This document shows positions 43,482 through 50,761 of a stretch of 64,000 bases of DNA, one piece after another. How positions within the stretch are numbered: the first letter of the stretch is position 1; each line of letters starts with the position of its first letter. Below the pieces are notes generated by a model that saw only the letters and a program-made list of their open reading frames with translations, was not told the origin of the DNA and made no database searches. Origin of the DNA: Jiulongibacter sediminis (GTDB lineage Bacteria > Bacteroidota > Bacteroidia > Cytophagales > Spirosomataceae); NCBI RefSeq assembly GCF_001306455.1, contig NZ_LGTQ01000009.1, positions 310,001 to 374,000 of the forward strand. The letters are read 5' to 3'. The translations under genes and the position numbers were made by a program.

Positions 43482-44474
43482 TTAGATTTTGCTTTGCAAC
43501 ATTTCCAGGAACTCCTCTTTTTGGTCAATAAAAATGGCCAGAGAAACACATTCTTTTTTTGAGCCGTAAAAGCTGGTAAACTGAATGTGTTTTTTGAAAT
43601 GTAGAATGAGATTGTAGCTGTCGAGGTCTCCAAGAGGGGAAAGTTGAACAGTATTTTTATCCAATTCCATTGAGTTTTTTGAGGGTTCAATTCTTTCGAT
43701 CTGATCAAATCCAATATTGGCCTCTGCCATAATTCCGTAGGGGAGAAAGAGTCGGTTGTTCTCAATGCGAATTGGTCTTTTACTCAAAGATTTGGCAAAG
43801 CCCAAAATCTGTATTCCACTGTAAACACTCAAAACTGTCAGAATCCACGCAGCTACGATACTCCAACGCCCGAGAAGTAAATGAAAGGCAATGGTTTCAA
43901 TACCGACTAGACCGACAAGAGCATATAGGAGAACTGCCGTTCCTGTGTTTTGATGATAGGTGAATTCTTTTGGTTTAACTTTTCTCCAGTATAGAAGGCC
44001 ATAATAAAAGGTGGCTAGCTCAGTCGCCAGAAAAACGCTCAATTTCGGCGGTAGAATTTCAGCAGTGGCTTGCTTTAGAGCCTGATAGAAATCAAGGTGT
44101 TGTTCTTTGATTTTAAACGCTTTTCTCGCCTGATAGATTTTGGTTGAGACATAGGTCAAAGCTCCCAATTCAATGACGGGAGCAATCCACTTTTTGACAA
44201 AATCAAGTGAATTTTGCTGATCTTTTGGAAGGATTAGCGTGGCAATGACTAAGCCGATCACAAATACAGGGATTACCGTGGTTTTGGGAATTGTCCCTTT
44301 GCGAATCATCAAAAAGTATATGGCTGGTATGGTCAAAGCCAGATCTATGACAATGGCTTCAGGTAGGATCGTTTTGTGAAGACTAGCTGGGGGTAAAAAA
44401 TAAAAAAAGGCCATTACAGCCCATAAAGAAAGAAGAATTGAGAAGATCGAAAAATACCTGAATGAGCTGCTCAT
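43482..44474 (-). CDS. Hypothetical multi-pass membrane protein, 330 aa
   Basis: Six or more hydrophobic segments fill the first 230 residues (for example MSSSFRYFSIFSILLSLWAVM and VIPVFVIGLVIATLILP). A soluble C-terminal region of about 90 residues follows, with alternating beta-like strands. No recognised family. It sits between the convergent GMC operon and the sugar isomerase gene; whether it belongs to the sugar island is unclear. Confidence 0.65.
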   Translation of the reverse strand: MSSSFRYFSIFSILLSLWAVMAFFYFLPPASLHKTILPEAIVIDLALTIPAIYFLMIRKGTIPKTTVIPVFVIGLVIATLILPKDQQNSLDFVKKWIAPVIELGALTYVSTKIYQARKAFKIKEQHLDFYQALKQATAEILPPKLSVFLATELATFYYGLLYWRKVKPKEFTYHQNTGTAVLLYALVGLVGIETIAFHLLLGRWSIVAAWILTVLSVYSGIQILGFAKSLSKRPIRIENNRLFLPYGIMAEANIGFDQIERIEPSKNSMELDKNTVQLSPLGDLDSYNLILHFKKHIQFTSFYGSKKECVSLAIFIDQKEEFLEMLQSKI

Positions 44475-44544
44475 AAGTCTGTTAAAAAGTAGTTCATAAA
44501 GGTAGGCAGACTGACCCGAAATGCCAGATCAGTCTGATAATCTC

Positions 44545-45480
44545 TTAGGCTATCGCTTTCGCCACCACCTCTTTCATCTTTTTCAAACCCAAAGCAGCAG
44601 CTTCGCTGGCATCCATTTTCCAGACGTCTTCATTGAAAATTTCCAGGGAAAGTACAATAGGCACACCTTTATCATTCAGCGTATTTAAGATTTCTCCGAA
44701 AGGGGCGTCTCCGTCACCTGGTAAAACCCGCATTCCATCTGTCAAATCTGCTTTAGGAGTGCTGCCAGGGTAGTCGTTCATGTGGAACATCTGAATTTTA
44801 CTGCTATTGATCATCTCAAGAGCTTCAAAAGGGGAGCCACCACGGCGAAGGTGATAAACATCAGGCAGTATCACAGCATCAGGATGACCGCTTTCGGCAG
44901 CCACAAACAGCGTTTCTCCGAAAAGATGAAGATTGTGTGAGAAACCCCATAGCTCTAATTGAGGTAAAACCCCCATTTCTTTTCCTAGCTCGCATACTTC
45001 ATGGAATCTTTCCGCGGCTTTGCGGAGGTCAATATCCGGTGGATTTGTCGCTCCAAACGGAGGGGCAGCAATACGCTTACAGCCAATCTGAGCCAGCAAA
45101 TCCATTTCCATTTTGATCTGATCCATAGCCTTACCACGCTCTTCATCATTATCGACAATCCAGGCGGCAAAACCGATGGAGTCTTCAATGACAATACCGA
45201 GGTCTTCCGCTTTTTTCCGAACATCAGCAGTTTTGCCTCCGTCTTTGAGGTATTGTTGCAGGGTTCGCATCCATATTTCTATTCCGTTATAACCCACTTT
45301 TGCGGCTGTTTCTATCTCTCCCATAAGCCCGAGATTTTGACGCATAATTGTGCTCGTATTGAGGCAAAAAGAGAAGTTATGCTTTTTCTTTTTGGCTTCT
45401 TTGGCAAAGCCAACCTGACTTCCGGCAGCGAAAGCTGCAGCTCCGGCTAAACCGGACTTAATGACGTTTCTTCTATTCAT
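44545..45480 (-). CDS. Tat-exported sugar phosphate isomerase/epimerase family (TIM barrel)
   Basis: A 311-aa protein with a twin-arginine-type signal (MNRRNVIKSGLAGAAAFAAG, residues 1-20), then an AP-endonuclease-2/xylose-isomerase-like TIM barrel. The acidic and His metal ligands lie in GYNGIEIWM, PQLELWGFSHNLHLF, and FHMNDYPG; the last has the usual His-Asn-Asp pattern. Members of this COG1082-type family act as epimerases, isomerases or, in the 3-keto route, eliminating lyases. The following DUF1080 gene is 61 nt upstream on the same strand. Confidence 0.88.
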   Translation of the reverse strand: MNRRNVIKSGLAGAAAFAAGSQVGFAKEAKKKKHNFSFCLNTSTIMRQNLGLMGEIETAAKVGYNGIEIWMRTLQQYLKDGGKTADVRKKAEDLGIVIEDSIGFAAWIVDNDEERGKAMDQIKMEMDLLAQIGCKRIAAPPFGATNPPDIDLRKAAERFHEVCELGKEMGVLPQLELWGFSHNLHLFGETLFVAAESGHPDAVILPDVYHLRRGGSPFEALEMINSSKIQMFHMNDYPGSTPKADLTDGMRVLPGDGDAPFGEILNTLNDKGVPIVLSLEIFNEDVWKMDASEAAALGLKKMKEVVAKAIA

Positions 45481-45511
45481 TTATATGTTAATAATTAGAG
45501 GTGGTTTAAAT

Positions 45512-45533
45512 TTTGGTGGTTGAACTCGTCTAA
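45512..45533. repeat. Degenerate copy of the GGTGGTTGA...TCGTCnAAACC repeat
   Basis: The string GGTGGTTGAACTCGTCTAAACC resembles the right arm of the inverted repeat at 15965-15984 (GGTGGTTGAGCCTGTCGAA), in the gap between the TIM-barrel and DUF1080 genes. Confidence 0.45.
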
Positions 45534-45541
45534 ACCTGAAC

Positions 45542-46360
45542 TCAAAAATCTGTATCCGGTTCAGTGAAGTCTTTTTCTTCGATCCAAATATTGCGGTAAA
45601 GCACATCGTGACCTTCAGCCTGAAGTTTTAGACCACCTAGTCTATTTGTGATTCCTTTTCCACCGTCGTTTCCTCCATCAAGGCCAGAGTTTTCTCCACC
45701 CCAAACCTGATTGATTTTGACATTGGTATGTGCTTTGGCACCGTTGAAATAGACCGTTGCCATAGGCTTCTCGGTTAACTCACCGTTTTCATCAAAACGT
45801 GCAGCTCTGAACTGAATATCGTAAGCGTTCCATTGACCGATTCCTTTATATAAATGGTAAGGAGAGGGAGTTTCGTTGATGATAGCTCCCATTCCATGCG
45901 AAGTGGTGTCTCCATCCAAAACTTGGATCTCATAGCGGTTTTGAAGATAAACACCGCTATTACCACCCGGTGTAGCCACAAAAAACTCCACATGAGCTCT
46001 GAAGTCTTTGAATTTATCTTTGGTTACAATATCCGCCGAACCGTATTTTCCGCCTTTACCTCCCGGGTCGTTTGAACTGACCACCCACTGGCCGGTTTCC
46101 TGATCTTCTACACTCATCCATTTGATGGGATATTCCCCTGAGAAACGAGGTCCTTCCCAGTATTCCCATTTTTCATCAAGCATTTCGCGGGTTCCGTCGA
46201 GGTACATTTCAGCTTCATCAGTTGGTTTGGCACCGACACCCAAAGCCAGAGCATCTTCCATCATATTGTCCGTTTCGGTGCTTGATTCTCCGCTGCTTTG
46301 ACATTGAGAAAAGAACAGGCTTGAAGCAAAGGCAAGACTTGCTGCCGATAAAATTTTCAT
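45542..46360 (-). CDS. DUF1080 (3-keto-disaccharide hydrolase/lyase-type) protein
   Basis: A 272-aa protein with a lipoprotein-like signal (SLFFSQC, a slightly unusual lipobox). The jelly-roll-like DUF1080 core carries KFKDFRAHVEFFVATPGGNSGVYLQNRYEIQVLD (about 112-145), the hallmark 'GNSGVYLQ...EIQVLD' block, and a GLKLQAEGHDVLYRNIWIE end. Members split or remove the aglycone from 3-keto glycosides. It is followed by the TIM-barrel gene and preceded by an inverted-repeat region. Confidence 0.9.
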   Translation of the reverse strand: MKILSAASLAFASSLFFSQCQSSGESSTETDNMMEDALALGVGAKPTDEAEMYLDGTREMLDEKWEYWEGPRFSGEYPIKWMSVEDQETGQWVVSSNDPGGKGGKYGSADIVTKDKFKDFRAHVEFFVATPGGNSGVYLQNRYEIQVLDGDTTSHGMGAIINETPSPYHLYKGIGQWNAYDIQFRAARFDENGELTEKPMATVYFNGAKAHTNVKINQVWGGENSGLDGGNDGGKGITNRLGGLKLQAEGHDVLYRNIWIEEKDFTEPDTDF

Positions 46361-46368
46361 CTGTATAA

Positions 46369-46415
46369 AATTTTTAAGTCATTGAAATTTAATGTCTTAA
46401 AAATTTTAAGACATT
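46369..46415 (-). promoter_or_regulatory. Nested inverted repeats upstream of the DUF1080-isomerase operon
   Basis: 46391-46415 is a 25-bp perfect palindrome (AATGTCTTAAAA around a central A). A third half-site, AATTTTTAAGTCATT (46369-46383), precedes it with one mismatch. It lies 9-55 nt upstream of the DUF1080 start, a position suited to an operator. Confidence 0.6.
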
Positions 46416-46504
46416 CAGGAATTCACTAAAAAATTTCATCATCACCGGTTTGTGAAATTTGTGATGAGGAAATTTTATGTTCATTTCATAGGTTCAAGGG
46501 GTTT

Positions 46505-47422
46505 TTATTTGGCTCCACTGACGTTCATACGCAGGGTATAAACCGACTTTGAAGCTGTTATGAATAATGTTTTTCGATCTTTTCCTCCGAAGGTGATATT
46601 GGCCGTCCAACCCTCGGGTACATCTATTTTTTCAATAATTTCTCCAACAGGATTATAAATAGTTACGCCTCTGCCTACAAGATATAGATTACCCCGTTCG
46701 TCAACGGTCAATCCATCAGAGCCTTGTTCGCAAAAGAGTGTTTTGTTGGTAAGTGATCCATCAGACTGTATTTCATATTTGTAGGTTTTTTGTCCTCTGA
46801 TGTCAGTGATGAAAAGAGTGTTGTCTTTGCCCACTATACCGTTTGGCTGTACAAAACCATCTGCGGCAATACCGATTTCACCGGAAGGTGATCGGTAATA
46901 AACCCGCATCTCCTTCTGTTCCATTTCGGTATGTTTCCAATAATCTCTCTTATAAAAGGGATCGGTAAAATACATACCTCCAGTGCCATGTACCCAAACG
47001 TCATTTGGACCATTAAAACGCATATTATCCCAGTTTTTGGCAAGCACCTCAACCTTCTTCTTTTTAGAAATTTTCCATAGTTCATTGTCGGCGTCGGCAC
47101 AGGCAATCAGATTTCCTTCGCCATCGAAGAACAATCCATTAGCACGGCCACTGGGCTCCATATAAAGGCTGAGTTCTCCTTTTGCAGAGTATTTCCAGAT
47201 GCGGTCATTGGGCTGATCAGTGAAGTAGACATTCCCTTTTTTGTCAACGGCAGGGCCTTCGGTAAAGGCAAATTGGTCTGAAATCAGAGTGAGTTCTGCT
47301 CCTTCGGCTATTAAGCCGGAGGATTGGCAAATTGAGACATAGGACACAAGACACAAGACACATGACAGGAAACTGGTTAAGAAAGTCTTATGTCTGTTCT
47401 TTTTTTGAATTTGGGTTGACAT
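46505..47422 (-). CDS. SMP-30/gluconolactonase-family protein
   Basis: A 305-aa secreted beta-propeller with the metal-ligand blocks FTEGPAVD (about 53), NGPNDVWVHGTGGMYFTDP (about 137-155) and the C-terminal SDGLTVDERGNLYLVG (about 236). These are the Glu, Asn and Asp ligands of SMP-30 lactonases, which hydrolyse sugar lactones. The signal-peptide region is encoded by a tandem repeat of TGTCTTGTG units, giving SCVLCLVSYVS, an unusual origin for a signal. It lies 6 nt downstream of the lipoprotein gene, so they are co-transcribed. Confidence 0.9.
   Translation of the reverse strand: MSTQIQKKNRHKTFLTSFLSCVLCLVSYVSICQSSGLIAEGAELTLISDQFAFTEGPAVDKKGNVYFTDQPNDRIWKYSAKGELSLYMEPSGRANGLFFDGEGNLIACADADNELWKISKKKKVEVLAKNWDNMRFNGPNDVWVHGTGGMYFTDPFYKRDYWKHTEMEQKEMRVYYRSPSGEIGIAADGFVQPNGIVGKDNTLFITDIRGQKTYKYEIQSDGSLTNKTLFCEQGSDGLTVDERGNLYLVGRGVTIYNPVGEIIEKIDVPEGWTANITFGGKDRKTLFITASKSVYTLRMNVSGAK
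47337..47377 (-). repeat. TGTCTTGTG-type tandem repeat in a signal peptide
   Basis: Minus-strand sequence repeats TGTCTTGTGTCTTGTGTCC-like units of about 9-10 nt, encoding the hydrophobic core of the SMP-30 signal peptide. Similar simple strings occur between genes in many Bacteroidota. Confidence 0.55.
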
Positions 47423-47428
47423 TTTTAG

Positions 47429-47980
47429 TTAATTGTTTGGAGGGGAAATCATGATATGAGCTCTGTAGCTTCCCGGAAACATGATCCAGGGACCACCAGC
47501 AACCATGGGTTTAGTAGGAAGACCTGTGCTCTCGGCTGTGGCCCATGGGATATAAACTACGTATCGAATGTTGGCTTCTTCTTTACTGGGACCGCTTAAC
47601 ACAGCAAGGGTAGACGAACCTTCGGGCATTTTTAATTTGCCGTTTTTGGCTTCCTCTTCCCTGATTTGTTCTACTTCTCCACGGTCTTTTCCTTCAGCCC
47701 TGAGTTCACGGCCACGAGCCATGAAAGGTTCAAGGTCTTTGTGGTAGCAGGCAACACTAAATCCCTCTTTGCCGGGATCGTCGGCCAGGCACACCTGAGC
47801 ATTGGTTCCTTTCTTTATTGTTATGAGATCACCATCTGAGTTGTATCCAAAGACGGTGGCTTCCTCGCGATCAGCGGCATCTAATGCCAGTACAGCATCG
47901 GCGATTTGCTGCTCAACATTAGGAATCTGGGCTCCACATTGAAAAATGGTTAAAGCCAAAAAGCCAAGTAAGTATTTCAT
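47429..47980 (-). CDS. Hypothetical lipoprotein, 183 aa
   Basis: A lipoprotein with signal and lipobox FQCG (Cys about 16), followed by a soluble domain (NVEQQIADAVLALDAADREEATVFGY..., then GNARFF-free middle and YVVYIPWATAESTGLPTKPMVAGGPWIMFPGSYRAHIMIS at the end). No family is recognised by me. The closing GPWIMFPGSYRAHIMI segment is distinctive. It is the first gene of a pair with SMP-30. The start at 47980 is preferred over 48088, which would add 36 residues without a signal. Confidence 0.7.
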   Translation of the reverse strand: MKYLLGFLALTIFQCGAQIPNVEQQIADAVLALDAADREEATVFGYNSDGDLITIKKGTNAQVCLADDPGKEGFSVACYHKDLEPFMARGRELRAEGKDRGEVEQIREEEAKNGKLKMPEGSSTLAVLSGPSKEEANIRYVVYIPWATAESTGLPTKPMVAGGPWIMFPGSYRAHIMISPPNN

Positions 47981-48198
47981 TCGATAGGGTTTTTGTTTCA
48001 ATTTAAAAGGAATAATCCCTTTCTGCAATACAGCAGAGATAAGAATGGGGCATTTGGTGATGAAAATCAGGATTTCAGTTTTGGTCAAATAAACATTTGC
48101 TTTTGGTCTATAATTGAGGAGTGTGGTGTGCGGTGTTCAAATCATATTTGTACCTTGAAATTTCATTACAAACTTTAATTACCCTTTAGTATAGTACG

Positions 48199-48804
48199 AT
48201 GAGAAAAATTTATCTTCTTCTTGTTTTGATTGGATTTGCCGCTTGTCAAAGCACGGCACAAAAAAATGGATATACTTCCCTTTTCAATGGGAAAAACCTG
48301 GATGGCTGGACGATTTATGGAACCGAAAAATGGTTTGTAGAGGATGGGCTTCTGGTTTGCGAAAGTGGACCCGATAAAGGATATGGTTATCTGGGCACGA
48401 ATGAAACTTTTAAGGATTTTGAGTTAAGTGTTGACTTCAGGCAACAGGCCAATGGAAACAGCGGGATCTTTATCAGATCTTCGATTGAAGGTACCAAAAT
48501 TACCGGCTGGCAGGCGGAGGTGGCTCCTCCGGGTCATGATACCGGTGGAATTTATGAATCGTATGGCCGAGGCTGGCTTATCAAGCCTGACCCTGAAAAG
48601 GATAAGTACTTAAAAATGGGCGACTGGAATACCATGAAAGTAAGAGTGGTAGGCCCTAAAATTACTACCTGGCTAAATGGCCATGAGATGATCACGTTAA
48701 CCGATGATAAAATCGGTGCTGCTGAAGGCTCAATTGCCCTCCAAATTCATGATGGAGGTGGCATTAAAGTCGAATGGAAGAATTTGATGGTGAAGAGACT
48801 GTAG
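48199..48804 (+). CDS. DUF1080 lipoprotein, second copy
   Basis: A 201-aa lipoprotein (lipobox FAAC, Cys16) with the DUF1080 core: GYTSLFNGKNLDGWTIYGTEKWFVEDGLLVCESG (about 25-58), FELSVDFRQQANGNSGIFIRSS (about 74-95) and the closing GSIALQIHDGGGIKVEWKNLMVK. It is shorter than the first copy but has the complete fold. As a group these proteins act on 3-keto glycosides. It is transcribed divergently from the lipoprotein/SMP-30 pair and ends at a hairpin at 48812-48834. Confidence 0.93.
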   Translation: MRKIYLLLVLIGFAACQSTAQKNGYTSLFNGKNLDGWTIYGTEKWFVEDGLLVCESGPDKGYGYLGTNETFKDFELSVDFRQQANGNSGIFIRSSIEGTKITGWQAEVAPPGHDTGGIYESYGRGWLIKPDPEKDKYLKMGDWNTMKVRVVGPKITTWLNGHEMITLTDDKIGAAEGSIALQIHDGGGIKVEWKNLMVKRL

Positions 48805-48811
48805 AGAATAA

Positions 48812-48834
48812 ACGCCGGGCCCTAGACTCGGCGT
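48812..48834. terminator. Hairpin between convergent DUF1080 and transglutaminase genes
   Basis: ACGCCG (48812-48817) pairs with CGGCGT (48829-48834) around 11 nt. The T tract is weak, so terminator strength is uncertain. Confidence 0.5.
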
Positions 48835-48840
48835 CTTCAA

Positions 48841-50760
48841 TTAGGTACCCCCGGTCAAGAAGACCACTCTGGCTCTGTCGGCCCGGTTAATATCTTTGAC
48901 AAACTCAAGCCACTTTTCGTAGTCTTCTTTTTCATACTCTCCACCTGCTACACTTACTTCACGATGATATTTCAGAATATTTCCCTCCCGGGTATAAGAA
49001 TTCTGGTATCTGCCAAAAATACTCTCAATACTTGCCTCTTTAGGTAAAGTTTCAATTGTCAGGCCTTCGGGTAAATGGAAAATAATGTCATCCGTATCCT
49101 CAAACGTAAATGAGCTGGGATTCAGAAAGAGTTTGGTAATCCTCTCTTCAGTTTTTGGTGGTGTCTTATAAAAGTTAGAAAGAATATTGGTCTTCAGAAA
49201 TATCCTTTTGCCGGAGGTAGAAGCCAGTTTTCTGACCTCTACTTCGGCTTTCTCTGTGATTGTCGGAATCTGTTGCTTTTTGAGCTGAAAGCTGAAATCT
49301 TTGAGATCAAAAGTTGGAAGGTCTATAGAACTTTGAAGAAACTTCCGCTGCTCGGTTTCATCCATTTGACTTGAAACGTAGGCCCTTCTGTCATGCTGAA
49401 TGCCTCCGTATTTTGAGTCAATTTTCACCTTGGCTTTACCATCTTTCTCCAGCCAAACTTCGGCCATTCGATGTTGAAAATTATCTTTTGGTTCATATTG
49501 AATGGTATTAACCAATTTGCCACTCTCAGGTTTTATAATTAATGCTTTTCGGTTTCCGGTAAAATCTCCGAGGTAGCCAGCAGACTCTGTTTGGCTGGTG
49601 CATTCAAGCCATAATGTATCTTTTTCTACTGGTACGCAGGCTATAACATGATTAAACTGCATTGAAGGGAAATCTTCAAGCGAGGGATCATAATAGCCAC
49701 CGGCCTTAATGAGAGCAGGGTAGGCCTTGATGCCAATAGTTTTCAAAAGGGCTATTGTATAATTTGTCAGAGCTTTGCAATCACCAAAACCCTTCTCAGC
49801 CACCTCAGTAGCGGTCATACTCTGCCATCCACCAATGCCCAGCTGAATGCTCACATATCTGGTGTGCGACTGCATGAATTCGTAAGTGGTCTTTATCTTT
49901 TTATAATTGTCCATTTCAGGTTTTATCAAAGCCTTAAGCTCATTCACTTTTGAAACAGGCAGATGGTCTCTACCTTCATTCAGATTGGAGTAGAAAGCAG
50001 AAATATCTTCCCACTGCTGAAAAACGCCTTTATAGTTTTCAATTTCAAAGTTTTGGGGAGAAGCATAAACTTGGGGAAGCTGATTTTGGTGAGAGTATTC
50101 CTCAAACTTAACAGGGCCATAGTTTTTAATCTCCCATGATTTCATGAAGGGATTTGTGGTCTCTTTGATAACCTCCGGCAAATCGGTATTAACTTCTTTA
50201 AATCTGAACGGGATACCTTCTGTTTTAATGACAAAAGAGGAGGAAAGTACTTTGACATCTTCACTTCTTAGTGGTATCCAGCTTGGATAAAAGAGCATGT
50301 TTTTATCTTCTTTCTCATAGCTGAATTCCACTACATAGGGATAGTCATCAGGCAAAGACTCAAACTCTCCATATTTTACCATATTATCTGTAATGCCTGA
50401 TTCGTACTGCCCCAGACCTACTTTTTCGGTATCTCGTGTTTTAATTTTATCAAGCTTATCGGCGTTTTCGTCATAGAGGTAGCCCTCAATATTTTTGACT
50501 TTTGAGAATTTGTCATAATTGGCTGAAATGTATGCGAAATCTTCCGCTCCTGATTCGTTGAAAATCATGACGGCCCAATGTCGTTTGATCAAAGATTGAC
50601 CCTCGTTTTCGACAAAAAAATCTGTTTTATCAAACAAAACGACGGCATCTACATTTTCGGTTTGTTTAGCATGAATGAGTAATTGTTTATTGACTACCTG
50701 AGCAATACCGATTGATCTGGCCGTAACCAAAAGAAAAAATACAAGTACTGTTTTTTTCAT
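48841..50760 (-). CDS. DUF3857 and transglutaminase-like protein, copy 2
   Basis: A 639-aa secreted protein: signal peptide, DUF3857 beta domain (about 45-260) and transglutaminase-like domain with the catalytic Cys in GFGDCKALTNY (about 325), His in FNHVIACVP and Asp in a following strand, then a C-terminal beta-rich part. These are thought to be outer-face or periplasmic proteins of unknown role, often found in pairs in Bacteroidota. The ATG at 50760 lies 1 nt after the stop of the first copy, so the genes are coupled; an upstream TTG is unlikely. Confidence 0.9.
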   Translation of the reverse strand: MKKTVLVFFLLVTARSIGIAQVVNKQLLIHAKQTENVDAVVLFDKTDFFVENEGQSLIKRHWAVMIFNESGAEDFAYISANYDKFSKVKNIEGYLYDENADKLDKIKTRDTEKVGLGQYESGITDNMVKYGEFESLPDDYPYVVEFSYEKEDKNMLFYPSWIPLRSEDVKVLSSSFVIKTEGIPFRFKEVNTDLPEVIKETTNPFMKSWEIKNYGPVKFEEYSHQNQLPQVYASPQNFEIENYKGVFQQWEDISAFYSNLNEGRDHLPVSKVNELKALIKPEMDNYKKIKTTYEFMQSHTRYVSIQLGIGGWQSMTATEVAEKGFGDCKALTNYTIALLKTIGIKAYPALIKAGGYYDPSLEDFPSMQFNHVIACVPVEKDTLWLECTSQTESAGYLGDFTGNRKALIIKPESGKLVNTIQYEPKDNFQHRMAEVWLEKDGKAKVKIDSKYGGIQHDRRAYVSSQMDETEQRKFLQSSIDLPTFDLKDFSFQLKKQQIPTITEKAEVEVRKLASTSGKRIFLKTNILSNFYKTPPKTEERITKLFLNPSSFTFEDTDDIIFHLPEGLTIETLPKEASIESIFGRYQNSYTREGNILKYHREVSVAGGEYEKEDYEKWLEFVKDINRADRARVVFLTGGT

Positions 50761-50761
50761 T

